Counted from the first letter of the stretch, positions 10,443 to 21,917 are shown. The stretch: 29,160 nucleotides of DNA from Nemertoderma westbladi (GCA_032718475.1 JAUCBJ010005338.1:1-29160); one strand, 5' to 3'. Translations and numbers: made by a program. Notes: generated by a model not told the origin, from the sequence alone.

Positions 10443-10581
10443 GGACCACAACTGAAATAAACCTTAGAGCTTAGAGGGCTATCCTCTATTTGGTACGTAC
10501 AGGTTACAATGCATTTATTATACTTTCATTTTCTAATTTGTATTCTGTTATACCATATAGTAAATAAATCTATCAATCTAT
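10443..10581 (+). mobile_element. Solo 3' end of a CR1/L2-like LINE
   Basis: A 42-nt hairpin-like block (GGACC at 10443, ATCC ending 10484, inner GAAATAA and AGCTT) matches the plan and length of the hairpin of the LINE at 2259-3539. About 97 bp later comes the tail AAATAAATCTATCAATCTAT, ending at 10581. Spacing and tail sequence also resemble the other copy. I infer an extremely 5'-truncated insertion of a related LINE; its left boundary is not visible. Confidence 0.6.
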
Positions 10582-11420
10582 AACCATCATGACTGTAGGA
10601 TGGAATGGGGTGGGTGGCGTGTGGCGTGGGAGGGAATGGAACTTACTGAAAGACAATAGGTTCTACAACTTTACTAATTCAAATTTCCCTCTACAGCACA
10701 CAGATCTACTACACCATACCATAGCCCCCCCCCCCCCCCCCCCCGTCCTGTCGATCGGACATTTAGAATTTACTATTGTATTTTTTAAAAGCAACAAAAA
10801 AGTGTTTTATAACTCTTTATTTATATCTTATAACCTGTACAGATACTGCAGGCCTACTAATTCGTTTATTGGTTTGGTTAGATTCAGACCTTCGGTATTT
10901 AGTGAAAACCTGGTTGGGGGTAAAACTACAAAGTGAAATATAATTGCAGAAAGTCTGGTATACTTCGGCCCGGCCTAAAACATCAAACTTGTTCTTAAGA
11001 AAAAAAAACTATGATATATGTATGCACTTTTAAATAAATTTAAATAAATATAATATCGCAATGCGTTTCAATATTTTTCAGGTTCAGGTTTGCAGCCCCC
11101 ATCTCTTACCGGTATATATTAATTATTAGCCTTATTGTTTGACTAGCTCAGATAAAGTAAATAAAGTGGAGCTGAAAATCTCCCATTATTTCAATACAAA
11201 GAGAATGAACACAATGTAGCAAATGTTTGTCTATTTTTTCTTGACTTTATTGATTGCCAAACATTTTATTTATTGATTGCCAAACATCCAGTTTGTTGTT
11301 TGGTTTTACTAAACGGTTTCAATAATATGAACTACAGTATAGCTATGTAGGTTAGGTTAGCTATGTTGCTCACTGGATGCAATTTGTTTAGGGCATGGAT
11401 TGCATTTGGTATACACCTTG
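10582..11420. other. Non-coding DNA with a 20-base poly-C tract
   Basis: Contains a G-rich stretch at about 10590-10640, a run of 20 C at 10725-10744, an AT-rich stretch with repeated TTTAAATAAAT at about 11030-11050, and a 23-bp-spaced duplication of TTTATTGATTGCCAAACAT at 11246 and 11269. No supported gene; the 115-codon frame at 10589-10936 spans the poly-C run and is low-complexity. Confidence 0.5.
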
Positions 11421-11457
11421 ATGTTGTGCTTGGAGCTGGAGGTTAGGGTGTGAGTAG
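11421..11457 (+). repeat. Diverged single monomer of the 46-bp satellite
   Basis: GATGTTGTGCTTGGAG and GGTGTGAGT match the 46-bp unit found from 14410 on, with a 10-bp deletion and a 2-bp insertion. It lies just upstream of the LINE remnant whose right side meets the satellite array. The phase on the two sides is compatible with the LINE having landed in satellite DNA. Confidence 0.5.
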
Positions 11458-11493
11458 TCCCTCCACAAGTGGGCGGACACATGACTTCATATT

Positions 11494-12617
11494 ATGAGTC
11501 TCACAGCTATTCATACATTCACTGACTATTTTTCTGGCCCCTGCATAACTTTCCGAGGCAACGGTGTCTCTTATACTGACCATATCCTCGTCCCCACTTA
11601 TTTCTCTGATAGTGTTATCAGGGGACATGTTTATAATGCAGACCCCACTTTCAATTATTCTGATCATGTCCCTGTTATAGTAGAAATCCGGTGCAACAAT
11701 CACATCAAGGACACCCCAACCCCACATCAACAAATCAAATTATCACACCAAACAAGATTTGCCTGGCACAGGGCAACAGATCATCAAAAAACCAATTACA
11801 TTACCTCAGTTGATGGTGCCCTAAATCGCATTCAGTTCACCCTCGATGATAGCGATCACTCACCCTCAGCTCTAAATGATGCCGCTGTAAGAATGAGAGA
11901 CGCTATAGTAGCCAGTGCTCTTGCCAATATTCCCATTATCAAACCTGCTCGGCTTTCAAAGAACCTACGAATTCGGTCAACTTTGCTGCAGAGTAGGAGC
12001 CATGTCAGTAAGGACCTCTACGAACTGTGGCAGGCCCGCAGAAAACATCCCATCGACCCTATAGCTGAACAATTTAAAGCGTCGAAGAGATCTACACGTC
12101 GGCTCAAGAACTTTCTCACGAAAAATCTGGTTGCGGATTCTGTAAATAAATGGTCAGGTCAGATAGACTCAAACCCCCGTAGATTCTGGTCCAACATCAC
12201 CACCAAGATCCAACACAACTCAACCCCTGAATTGCAGGAGAAACTTTACAGCCATTATCAATCTAAATTTCAAGGCTCGGTCTCATCTGCCACCAAGAGG
12301 GATAATACTCTACTTCAGGAAGAACTCACCAACGCATGTAGGAACTCGCCTCTCCCAAATATTTCACCACTGACTGTAAAGAACTCTATCCTATCTCTGG
12401 CAAGAGGTAAAGCCTGTGAATCCTCTTCACTCACAGTCGAGAACCTACTGAACCTAAACCTTGAACCGTTATGCAACCTTTTAGCTAATATATATAACCT
12501 CTGCATTGAGCTAAAAACTGTCCCCTCACAGACCGGACACAGTGCCCTCAGTAGCCCATATAAGGGTAAAGGCAAAGATCCGCGCAAGCCTTCATCCTAT
12601 AGACCAATCTCATCTAT
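11494..12617 (+). pseudogene. LINE ORF2 segment 1: endonuclease C-terminus and linker
   Basis: The first part carries DHILVP and then SDHVPVIVEI. This is the C-terminal catalytic SDH block of apurinic/apyrimidinic-type LINE endonucleases, so only the end of that nuclease is left. A linker of about 300 residues, rich in basic and polar residues, leads to the start of the reverse transcriptase, recognisable by KGKGKDPRKPSSYRPIS. The frame is then lost: TCATCTATCTATCAAC at about 12608-12623 contains a 4-bp tandem duplication (ATCT) that shifts the frame by one. Without it, translation would run straight into SINIFAKILEHI of the next segment. The methionine at 11494 lies within the endonuclease and follows an in-frame stop, so the true start is missing. 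Confidence 0.85.
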
Positions 12618-13190
12618 CTATCAACATATTCGCCAAGATCCTTGAACACATTATCCTTGCAAAGTACTTATACACCTGCATCTCCCATACAAACCAGACT
12701 GCATACAAAAAGGGTCATGGCACTGACACGGTAATCGCCACATTGCTGGAATGTATTGAGCATTATAGATCCAAAAGCTCCGCAGTGTACCTGCTTCAGC
12801 TAGATATAGAATCGGCCTTCGACAATGTTGAGTACTGCACACTCATTCAAAAGCTGCTGGACCATGGAGTCAACCCTCACATCGCAGCTACGGTCTACTC
12901 ATATTACACTTGTGGTATAGTTTTTCTCAAATTTAATGGTAGCATCGATTGCAACGGCATACATGTAGCCCAAGGTTTAAAGCAAGGTTCTCTACTATCA
13001 CCAACTATTTTTAACTTATACACAGCTGATATAACTGCGGCTCTAGAGAGTTCCAACTTAGGTTGTCGTGTCGGCCCTGTGTGGTTAGGCGCCATAGTAT
13101 ACGCCGATGACTTCCTCCTTCTTAGCACCTCGGCTACTGATCTCGAACGTATGGCAATAATTGTAAGTGACAAAGCAGACGAGGTGTCTT
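12615..13190 (+). pseudogene. LINE ORF2 segment 2: reverse transcriptase palm
   Basis: Contains the main reverse transcriptase blocks in order: NIFAKILEHI, TAYKKGHGT, LQLDIESAFDNV with the first catalytic aspartate, QGLKQGSLLSPTIFNLY, and YADD with the catalytic aspartate pair encoded at 13100-13111. The catalytic residues survive although the frame is broken on both sides. The segment stops at TAG after DKADEVS at about 13190. The continuation lies one base over, in the next segment, so a single-base-equivalent shift near 13180-13190 is the second lesion. Confidence 0.9.
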
Positions 13191-13985
13191 AGCTTTGAAC
13201 CAACTAAAACCTCATGGATTGTAGTCGACAGCATCCAAAATCCATGTCATAAACCCTGCTTTATCAACATACGTGGATCTCTTGTTGCAAGAAGTTCTGC
13301 CCTTACCTTCTTAGGATACAACCTTAAAAGTTCATCGAACTCCAAAGTAATCCTTAATGATTCTATCAGGCTGATAGCTTACTACTCTCAAACATTTCAC
13401 ACTAGAGGCTGGACAACGCGCTGGCTTCCTCCTAAGGTGGTCTTCCGACTATGGGACTCCCTCGCTGTACCAGCTACCACATATGGAATAAAATTCAATA
13501 TAGGTTCTCTTACCTCCACTGATCGTGACGCTCTTGATGTATTCTACCGCAAATCGTTAAGAGGTTTACTAAACCTTGGCCCATATGTTGGGAATCGCAC
13601 TCTTTACCACGTCGCGAATCTTGTGCCAATCTCGATTGCTGCACTTCGGTTGTGTGTCGGTACCATCCTGCGCATATTGAACTGTCCTAGTCGCTTTCTA
13701 CAACTAAGTTGTCGGATTGCAATGTTCAGCAATGTGCGCCCCCTGGCGTCGTATCGCGGCTCTTCTTGTGGCTACAGCATCGCGCGCTCATCCTACGCCT
13801 TACCTGACCTGCTTTCTGCACTCAACTTTTCATATTCCAAAAGTGAGCTGGTGTCGCGTATTTCACTTGCCAAGCCGACATATCGTGAACTGATCAGCTC
13901 AAATTTCATTAGAACTACACTCACACTCAAAACAATCAACATTGAAGAGAAAGGAGCCAGAATACTCTCATATGGCGTTTCCTAA
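13187..13985 (+). pseudogene. LINE ORF2 segment 3: thumb and C-terminal region
   Basis: Resumes with LSFEPTKTSWIVV, the usual block after YADD, then ALTFLGYNL, where LINEs have a K/T-FLG-like motif. About 220 residues of C-terminal region follow (VPATTYGIKF, FYRKSLRGLLNLGP), as in other LINEs with a long tail after the polymerase. No cysteine-rich zinc knuckle is obvious. It ends at TAA 13983-13985. A short frame after the poly-C tract (14085-14402) may include more LINE sequence but I cannot support it. Confidence 0.8.
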
Positions 13986-14054
13986 TCTGATATCCAACTA
14001 TATTTGCAGCGCAAACTCCTATCATAATCACTTCTACCTGCACTCTGCAATCCA

Positions 14055-14074
14055 CCCCCCCCCCCCCCCCCCCC
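14055..14074 (+). repeat. Poly-C tract (20 C)
   Basis: Run of 20 C just after the LINE open frame, in the LINE's sense orientation. Same strand as the runs at 1553-1581 and 10725-10744. Confidence 0.95.
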
Positions 14075-14180
14075 TCCTCACTTAATGCTAATATGGTTAT
14101 GTGGTCCACCCTTCGAGATAGAATACCTTGACATGCTTCTCACTACATCTGCACCAAGTTTTCTTATTTTTTACAATGAC

Positions 14181-14300
14181 CTGATGCGTTTTGCTCAAAC
14201 ATGCTGTATGTGCATTTTATTTACCTACATATGTTATCTTTGTCCGATGCGTTTTGCCCAAATATATGTGCACTTTATTTACTTATGTTATCTTTATCCT
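14181..14300 (+). repeat. Diverged direct duplication in the probable LINE 3' UTR
   Basis: TGATGCGTTTTGCTCAAACA at about 14182 and CGATGCGTTTTGCCCAAATA at about 14246 start two copies of about 60 bp. Each runs through ATTTA and TTATGTTATCTTT-like sequence. The copies differ by small indels. Subrepeats like this are common in LINE 3' UTRs. Confidence 0.65.
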
Positions 14301-14409
14301 ATTGCCAATGATAAACCGTGCGTACCTACTTATATATGTATATGTATTCCGTATATATATATTTTATCTAATATAATACCGGCTCGTCCGGGTGTTTTAT
14401 GAAATGAAT

Positions 14410-17400
14410 GTATGTTATATCGTGTGGTGCTTGGAGGTAGGCTGGGGTGTGAGTTGGATGTTGTATCGTGTGGTTCTTGGAGGTAGGCTGGGGTGTGAGT
14501 TGGATGTTGTATCGTGTGGTGCTTGGAGGTAGGCTGGGGTGTGAGTTGGATGTTGTATCGTGTGGTGCTTGGAAGTAGGCTGGGGTGTGAGTTAGTTGTT
14601 GTATCGTGTGGTGCTTGGAGGTAGGCTGGGGTGTGAGTTGGATGTTGTATCGTGTGGTGCTTGGAGGTAGGCTGGGGTGTGAGTTGGATGTTGTATTGTG
14701 TGGTGCTTGGAGGTAGCTGGGGTGTGAGTTGGGTGTTGTATTGTGTGGTGCTTGGAGGTAGGCTGGGGGTGTGAGTTGGATTGTTGTATTGTGTGGTGCT
14801 TGGAGGTAGGCTGGGGGTGTGAGTTGGATGTTGTATAGTGTGGTGCTTGGAGGTAGGCTGGGGTGTGAGTTGGATGTTTTATCGTGTGGTTCTTGGAGGT
14901 AGGCTGGGGTGTGAGTTGGATGTTGTATCGTGTGGTGCTTGGAGGTAGATAGGCTGGAGTGTGAGTTGGATGTTGTATTGTGTGGTGCTTGGAGGTAGGC
15001 TGGGGGTGTGAGTTGGATGTTGTATTGTGTGGTGCTTGGAGGTAGGCTGGGGTGTGAGTTGGATGTTGTATTGTGTGGTGCTTGGAGGTAGGCTGGGGGT
15101 GTGAGTTGGATGTTGTATTGTGTGGTGCTTGGAGGTAGGCTGGGGTGTGAGTTGGATGTTGTATCGTGTGGTGCTTGGAGGTAGGCTGGGGTGTGAGTTG
15201 GATGTTGTATTGTGTGGTGCTTGGAGGTAGCTGGGGTGTGAGTTGGGTGTTGTATTGTGTGGTGCTTGGAGGTAGGCTGGGGGTGTGAGTTGGATGTTGT
15301 ATCGTGTGGTGCTTGGAGGTAGGCTGGGGTGTGAGTTGGATGTTGTATCGTGTGGTGCTTGGAGGTAGGCTGGGGTGTGAGTTGGATGTTGTATTGTGTG
15401 GTGCTTGGAGGTAGCTGGGGTGTGAGTTGGGTGTTGTATTATGTGGTGCTTGGAGGTAGGCTGGGGGTGTGAGTTGGATGTTGTATTGTGTGGTGCTTGG
15501 AGGTAGGCTGGGGTGTGAGTTGGATGTTTTATCGTGTGGTTCTTGGAGGTAGGCTGGGGTGTGAGTTGGATGTTGTATCGTGTGGTGCTTGGAGGTAGAT
15601 AGGCTGGAGTGTGAGTTGGATGTTGTATTGTGTGGTGCTTGGAAGTAGGCTGGGGTGTGAGTTGGGTGTTGTATCGTGTGGTGCTTGGAGGTAGGCTGGG
15701 GTGTGAGTTGGATGTTGTATCGTGTGGTGCTTGGAGGTAGGCTGGGGTGTGAGTTGGATGTTGTATTGTGTGGTGCTTGGAGGTAGCTGGGGTGTGAGTT
15801 GGGTGTTGTATTGTGTGGTGCTTGGAGGTAGGCTGGGGGTGTGAGTTGGATTGTTGTATCGTGTGGTGCTTGGAGGTAGGCTGGAGGTGTGAGTTGGATG
15901 TTGTATTGTGTGGTGCTTGGAGGTAGGCTGGGGTGTGAGTTGTATGTTGTATCGTGTGGTGCTTGGAGGTAGGTTGGGGTGTGAGTTGGATGTTGTATCG
16001 TGTGGTGCTTGGAGGTAGGCTGGGGGTGTGAGTTGGATGTTGTATCGTGTGGTGCTTGGAGGTAGGCTGGGGGTGTGAGTTGGATGTTGTATTGTGTGGT
16101 GCTTGTAGGTAGGCTGGGGGTGTGAGTTGGATGTTGTATTGTGTGGTGCTTGGAGGTAGGCTGGGGGTGTGAGTTGGATGTTGTATCGTGTGGTGCTTGG
16201 AGGTAGGCTGGGGTGTGAGTTGGATGTTGTATCGTGTGGTGCTTGGAGGTAGATAGGCTGGAGTGTGAGTTGGATGTTGTATTGTGTGGTGCTTGGAAGT
16301 AGGCTGGGGTGTGAGTTGGGTGTTGTATTATGTGGTGCTTGGAGGTAGGCTGGGGGTGTGAGTTGGATGTTGTATTGTGTGGTGCTTGGAGGTAGGCTGG
16401 GGGTGTGAGTTGGATGTTGTATTGTGTGGTGCTTGGAGGTAGGCTGGGGTGTGAGTTGGATGTTTTATCGTGTGGTTCTTGGAGGTAGGCTGGGGTGTGA
16501 GTTGGATGTTGTATCGTGTGGTGCTTGGAGGTAGATAGGCTGGAGTGTGAGTTGGATGTTGTATTGTGTGGTGCTTGGAGGTAGGCTGGGGGTGTGAGTT
16601 GGATGTTGTATTGTGTGGTGCTTGGAGGTAGGCTGGGGTGTGAGTTGGATGTTGTATTGTGTGCTGCTTGGAGGTAGGCTGGGGGTGTGAGTTGGATGTT
16701 GTATTGTGTGGTGCTTGGAGGTAGGCTGGGGTGTGAGTTGGATGTTTTATCGTGTGGTTCTTGGAGGTAGGCTGGGGTGTGAGTTGGATGTTGTATCGTG
16801 TGGTGCTTGGAGGTAGATAGGCTGGAGTGTGAGTTGGATGTTGTATTGTGTGGTGCTTGGAGGTAGGCTGGGGGTGTGAGTTGGATGTTGTATCGTGTGG
16901 TGCTTGGAGGTAGGCTGGGGTGTGAGTTGGATGTTGTATCGTGTGGTGCTTGGAGGTAGGCTGGGGGTGTGAGTTGGATTGTTGTATTGTGTGGTGCTTG
17001 GAGATAGGCTGGGGGTGTGAGTTGGATGTTGTATAGTGTGGTGCTTGGAGGTAGGCTGGGGTGTGAGTTGGATGTTTTATCGTGTGGTTCTTGGAGGTAG
17101 GCTGGGGTGTGAGTTGGATGTTGTATCGTGTGGTGTTTGGAGGTAGATAGGCTGGAGTGTGAGTTGGATGTTGTATTGTGTGGTGCTTGGAGGTAGGCTG
17201 GGGGTGTGAGTTGGATGTTGTATTGTGTGGTGCTTGGAGGTAGGCTGGGGTGTGAGTTGGATGTTGTATTGTGTGGTGCTTGGAGGTAGGCTGGGGGTGT
17301 GAGTTGGATGTTGTATTGTGTGGTGCTTGGAGGTAGGCTGGGGTGTGAGTTGGATGTTGTATCGTGTGGTGCTTGGAGGTAGGCTGGGGTGTGAGTTGGA

Positions 17401-20400
17401 TGTTGTATTATGTGGTGCTTGGAGGTAGCTGGGGTGTGAGTTGGGTGTTGTACTGTGTGGTGCTTGGAGGTAGGCTGGGGGTGTGAGTTGGATGTTGTAT
17501 CGTGTGGTGCTTGGAGGTAGGCTGGGGTGTGAGTTGGATGTTGTATCGTGTGGTGCTTGGAGGTAGGCTGGGGTGTGAGTTGGATGTTGTATTGTGTGGT
17601 GCTTGGAGGTAGCTGGGGTGTGAGTTGGGTGTTGTATTATGTGGTGCTTGGAGGTAGGCTGGGGGTGTGAGTTGGATGTTGTATTGTGTGGTGCTTGGAG
17701 GTAGGCTGGGGTGTGAGTTGGATGTTTTATCGTGTGGTTCTTGGAGGTAGGCTGGGGTGTGAGTTGGATGTTGTATCGTGTGGTGCTTGGAGGTAGATAG
17801 GCTGGAGTGTGAGTTGGATGTTGTATTGTGTGGTGCTTGGAAGTAGGCTGGGGTGTGAGTTGGGTGTTGTATCGTGTGGTGCTTGGAGGTAGGCTGGGGT
17901 GTGAGTTGGGTGTTGTATCGTGTGGTGCTTGGAGGTAGGCTGGGGTGTGAGTTGGATGTTGTATTGTGTGGTGCTTGGAGGTAGCTGGGGTGTGAGTTGG
18001 GTGTTGTATTGTGTGGTGCTTGGAGGTAGGCTGGGGGTGTGAGTTGGATTGTTGTATCGTGTGGTGCTTGGAGGTAGGCTGGAGGTGTGAGTTGGATGTT
18101 GTATTGTGTGGTGCTTGGAGGTAGGCTGGGGTGTGAGTTGTATGTTGTATCGTGTGGTGCTTGGAGGTAGGTTGGGGTGTGAGTTGGATGTTGTATCGTG
18201 TGGTGCTTGGAGGTAGGCTGGGGGTGTGAGTTGGATGTTGTATCGTGTGGTGCTTGGAGGTAGGCTGGGGGTGTGAGTTTGATGTTGTATTGTGTGGTGC
18301 TTGTAGGTAGGCTGGGGGTGTGAGTTGGATGTTGTATTGTGTGGTGCTTGGAGGTAGGCTGGGGTGTGAGTTGGATGTTTTATCGTGTGGTTCTTGGAGG
18401 TAGGCTGGGGTGTGAGTTGGATGTTGTATCGTGTGGTGCTTGGAGGTAGATAGGCTGGAGTGTGAGTTGGATGTTGTATTGTGTGGTGCTTGGAAGTAGG
18501 CTGGGGTGTGAGTTGGGTGTTGTATTGTGTGGTGCTTGGAGGTAGGCTGGGGGTGTGAGTTGGATGTTGTATTGTGTGGTGCTTGGAGGTAGGCTGGGGG
18601 TGTGAGTTGGATGTTGTATTGTGTGGTGCTTGGAGGTAGGCTGGGGTGTGAGTTGGATGTTTTATCGTGTGGTTCTTGGAGGTAGGCTGGGGTGTGAGTT
18701 GGATGTTGTATCGTGTGGTGCTTGGAGGTAGATAGGCTGGAGTGTGAGTTGGATGTTGTATTGTGTGGTGCTTGGAGGTAGGCTGGGGGTGTGAGTTGGA
18801 TGTTGTATTGTGTGGTGCTTGGAGGTAGGCTGGGGTGTGAGTTGGATGTTGTATTGTGTGGTGCTTGGAGGTAGGCTGGGGGTGTGAGTTGGATGTTGTA
18901 TTGTGTGGTGCTTGGAGGTAGGCTGGGGTGTGAGTTGGATGTTTTATCGTGTGGTTCTTGGAGGTAGGCTGGGGTGTGAGTTGGATGTTGTATCGTGTGG
19001 TGCTTGGAGGTAGATAGGCTGGAGTGTGAGTTGGATGTTGTATTGTGTGGTGCTTGGAGGTAGGCTGGGGGTGTGAGTTGGATGTTGTATCGTGTGGTGC
19101 TTGGAGGTAGGCTGGGGTGTGAGTTGGATGTTGTATCGTGTGGTGCTTGGAGGTAGGCTGGGGTGTGAGTTGGATGTTGTATCGTGTGGTGCTTGGAGGT
19201 AGGCTGGGGTGTGAGTTGGATGTTGTATTGTGTGGTGCTTGGAGGTAGCTGGGGTGTGAGTTGGGTGTTGTATTGTGTGGTGCTTGGAGGTAGGCTGGGG
19301 GTGTGAGTTGGATGTTGTATCGTGTGGTGCTTGGAGGTAGGCTGGGGTGTGAGTTGGATGTTGTATCGTGTGGTGCTTGGAGGTAGACTGGGGTGTGAGT
19401 TGGATGTTGTATTGTGTGGTGCTTGGAGGTAGCTGGGGTGTGAGTTGGGTGTTGTATTGTGTGGTGCTTGGAGGTAGGCTGGGGGTGTGAGTTGGATGTT
19501 GTATTGTGTGGTGCTTGGAGGTAGGCTGGGGTGTGAGTTGGATGTTTTATCGTGTGGTTCTTGGAGGTAGGCTGGGGTGTGAGTTGGATGTTGTATCGTG
19601 TGGTGCTTGGAGGTAGATAGGCTGGAGTGTGAGTTGGATGTTGTATTGTGTGGTGCTTGGAAGTAGGCTGGGGTGTGAGTTGGGTGTTGTATCGTGTGGT
19701 GCTTGGAGGTAGGCTGGGGTGTGAGTTGGATGTTGTATCGTGTGGTGCTTGGAGGTAGGCTGGGGTGTGAGTTGGATGTTGTATTGTGTGGTGCTTGGAG
19801 GTAGCTGGGGTGTGAGTTGGGTGTTGTATTGTGTGGTGCTTGGAGGTAGGCTGGGGGTGTGAGTTGGATTGTTGTATCGTGTGGTGCTTGGAGGTAGGCT
19901 GGGGGTGTGAGTTGGATGTTGTATTGTGTGGTGCTTGGAGGTAGGCTGGGGTGTGAGTTGTATGTTGTATCGTGTGGTGCTTGGAGGTAGGCTGGGGTGT
20001 GAGTTGGATGTTGTATCGTGTGGTGCTTGGAGGTAGGCTGGGGGTGTGAGTTGGATGTTGTATTGTGTGGTGCTTGGAGGTAGGCTGGGGGTGTGAGTTG
20101 GATGTTGTATCGTGTGGTTCTTGGAGGTAGGCTGGGGTGTGAGTTGGATGTTGTATTGTGTGGTGCTTGGAGGTAGGCTGGGGTGTGAGTTGAATGTTGT
20201 ATTGTGTGGTGCTTGGAGGTAGGCTGGGGGTGTGAGTTGGATGTTGTATCGTGTGGTGCTTGGAGGTAGGCTGGGGGTGTGAGTTGGATGTTGTATTGTG
20301 TGGTGCTTGGAGGTAGGCTAGGGTGTGAGTTGGATGTTGTATTGTGTGGTGCTTGGAGGTAGGCTGGGGGTGTGAGTTGGATGTTGTATCGTGTGGTTCT

Positions 20401-20867
20401 TGGAGGTAGGCTGGGGTGTGAGTTGGATGTTGTATTGTGTGGTGCTTGGAGGTAGGCTGGGGTGTGAGTTGAATGTTGTATTGTGTGGTGCTTGGAGGTA
20501 GGCTGGGGGTGTGAGTTGGATGTTGTATCGTGTGGTGCTTGGAGGTAGGCTGGGGTGTGAGTTGGATGTTGTATTGTGTGGTGCTTGGAGGTAGCTGGGG
20601 TGTGAGTTGTATGTTGTATCGTGTGGTGCTTGGAGGTAGGCTGGGGTGTGAGTTGGATGTTGTATCGTGTGGTGCTTGGAGGTAGGCTGGGGTGTGAGTT
20701 GGATGTTGTATTGTGTGGCGCTTGGAGGTAGGCTGGGGGTGTGAGTTGGGTGTTGTATTGTGTGGTGCTTGGAGGTAGGCTGGGGGTGTGAGTTGGATGT
20801 TGTATTGTGTGGTGCTTGGAGGTAGGCTGGGGGTGTGAGTTGGATGTTGTATCGTGTGGTGCTTGGA
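14410..20867 (+). repeat. 46-bp satellite array, about 6.5 kb
   Basis: The unit reads GTATCGTGTGGTGCTTGGAG plus GTAGGCTGGGGTGTGAGTTGGATGTT in two blocks, 46 bp, roughly 140 copies. Length variants recur: 47 bp (one more G), 45 bp (GTAGCTGGGG) and 50 bp (GTAGATAGGCTGGAG). The 50-bp marker units lie at about 14945, 15595, 16249, 16531, 16813, 17143, 17793, 18446, 18728, 19010 and 19613. The spacing series 650, 654, 282, 282 occurs twice, separated by 330, which gives a superperiod of about 2.2 kb. The array ends sharply at GTGCTTGGA before unique DNA. Proline- and histidine-rich open frames on the minus strand are repeat by-products. Confidence 0.97.
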
Positions 20868-21809
20868 TAAATAGTTCTGGTCAAAGTGAAAGCGAGTGAA
20901 ATAAAATAAAACAATTCAAAATGGAAAAGTTTAATGGAATATAATACAAATTGGTTTACATTATAAAATATAATTACGCACTACTGAGAACCGCCACGCT
21001 GTGCGGCCTATATGCACATTCGAAGTTAGTGAACCTTATTATACAGTGTTTAGCACCATTACGGTCCGAATGGGCATTGTCTAGAGTGAAAACTCTGATA
21101 ACTGTAATCGTGATAGGGACTCGGTAATATCAACAAATTTGACAGAACTGTTTCTTAGATACTGATATAGAGGCCAGTACTAAACTGTATTATAAGTCTC
21201 TCTAATTTCGTGGCTCGCCCCACACACACCAATACGAATCCGAATTGTAGACGTACTAATTCAGTAACATTAACAATATTACCAGGAATACATGTACTAA
21301 CATTAAATACTTACATCGGTGCATAATGTATAATGTGAGAACGACGTAAACAATAAAGCACATAGATATATACAAGCGAGTGACAGCACTATATTATTAT
21401 GCATCTATAATGAGTACCACATTATGTTTTTATAAATAAAATTAGAATTAGAATTTCAGAAAGAAATAGAATTAGAAATATAAGGAATTGCCTTTCTAGT
21501 AATGTAGTTATTATATCCTTGCTCAGTTGTCTCTATATGTTCAGTTTGTCGCGCTCAATTATATCAAATATTTTCTAAGCGCCTTTACTATTATTATTAT
21601 TATTAGAAATATAATTACACATATTAATATTGATGTACTAAATATAATTTTACCTCCCCAAGTTATATAAAATAAACAATAAATAAATACAACAACCATA
21701 TTTAATTGACCCTTGTCGATAACCAAATGAGTCAAAAATACTTATAAAAAGGAAAAAATACATATATTATTACTGCGTAAACCGGTGTCTTCATATGAAG
21801 GCCGTCGGA
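20868..21809. other. Unique non-coding DNA right of the satellite
   Basis: AT-rich sequence with a short TTA microsatellite at about 21590-21606. No open frame, RNA gene or element end is convincing. It may be distal 3' flank of the CP2-family gene, which lies on the minus strand to the right. Confidence 0.5.
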
Positions 21810-21917
21810 GAAGGCTCCCTCCTGTTTATACAAGGTGAAGGCTCCCTCCTGTTTATACAAGGTGAAGGCTCCCTCCTGTTTATACAAGGTGAAGGCTCCC
21901 TCCTGTTTATACAAGGT
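21810..21917. repeat. 27-bp tandem repeat, four perfect copies
   Basis: Units start at 21810, 21837, 21864 and 21891, each GAAGGCTCCCTCCTGTTTAT plus ACAAGGT. All four are identical, implying recent amplification or conversion. The minus strand reads it as a 9-residue repeat (YKQEGAFTL), but there is no support for coding; it lies just beyond the likely polyadenylation signal of the CP2-family gene. Confidence 0.95.

Larger units (their letters stand above)
11458..14404 (+). mobile_element. LINE remnant with endonuclease, reverse transcriptase and C-terminal regions
   Basis: A single plus-strand non-LTR retrotransposon covers this interval. It is 5'-truncated within the endonuclease and frame-shifted twice, with a probable 3' UTR from about 13986 that includes a poly-C run and a duplicated ATGCGTTTTGC block. 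Exact ends are uncertain: 46-bp satellite-like DNA lies on both sides. The clade is unresolved; it differs clearly from the CR1/L2-like and RTE-like copies elsewhere in the window. Confidence 0.75.

Noticed and set aside
11340-11365. TAGGTTAGGTTAG, resembling arthropod-type telomere repeat
   Set aside because: Only two units, embedded in unique DNA; not a telomere or an interstitial telomeric array.
11443-13173. Minus-strand open frames across the LINE remnant (for example 11443-11733, 12315-12587, 12904-13173)
   Set aside because: They overlap clear reverse transcriptase and endonuclease coding sequence on the plus strand and have no domains of their own.
20318-20914. 198-codon proline-, histidine- and threonine-rich open frame on the minus strand
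   Set aside because: It lies almost wholly in the 46-bp satellite. It stays open only because of a chance mix of 45-, 46- and 47-bp units, and has no flanking gene signals.
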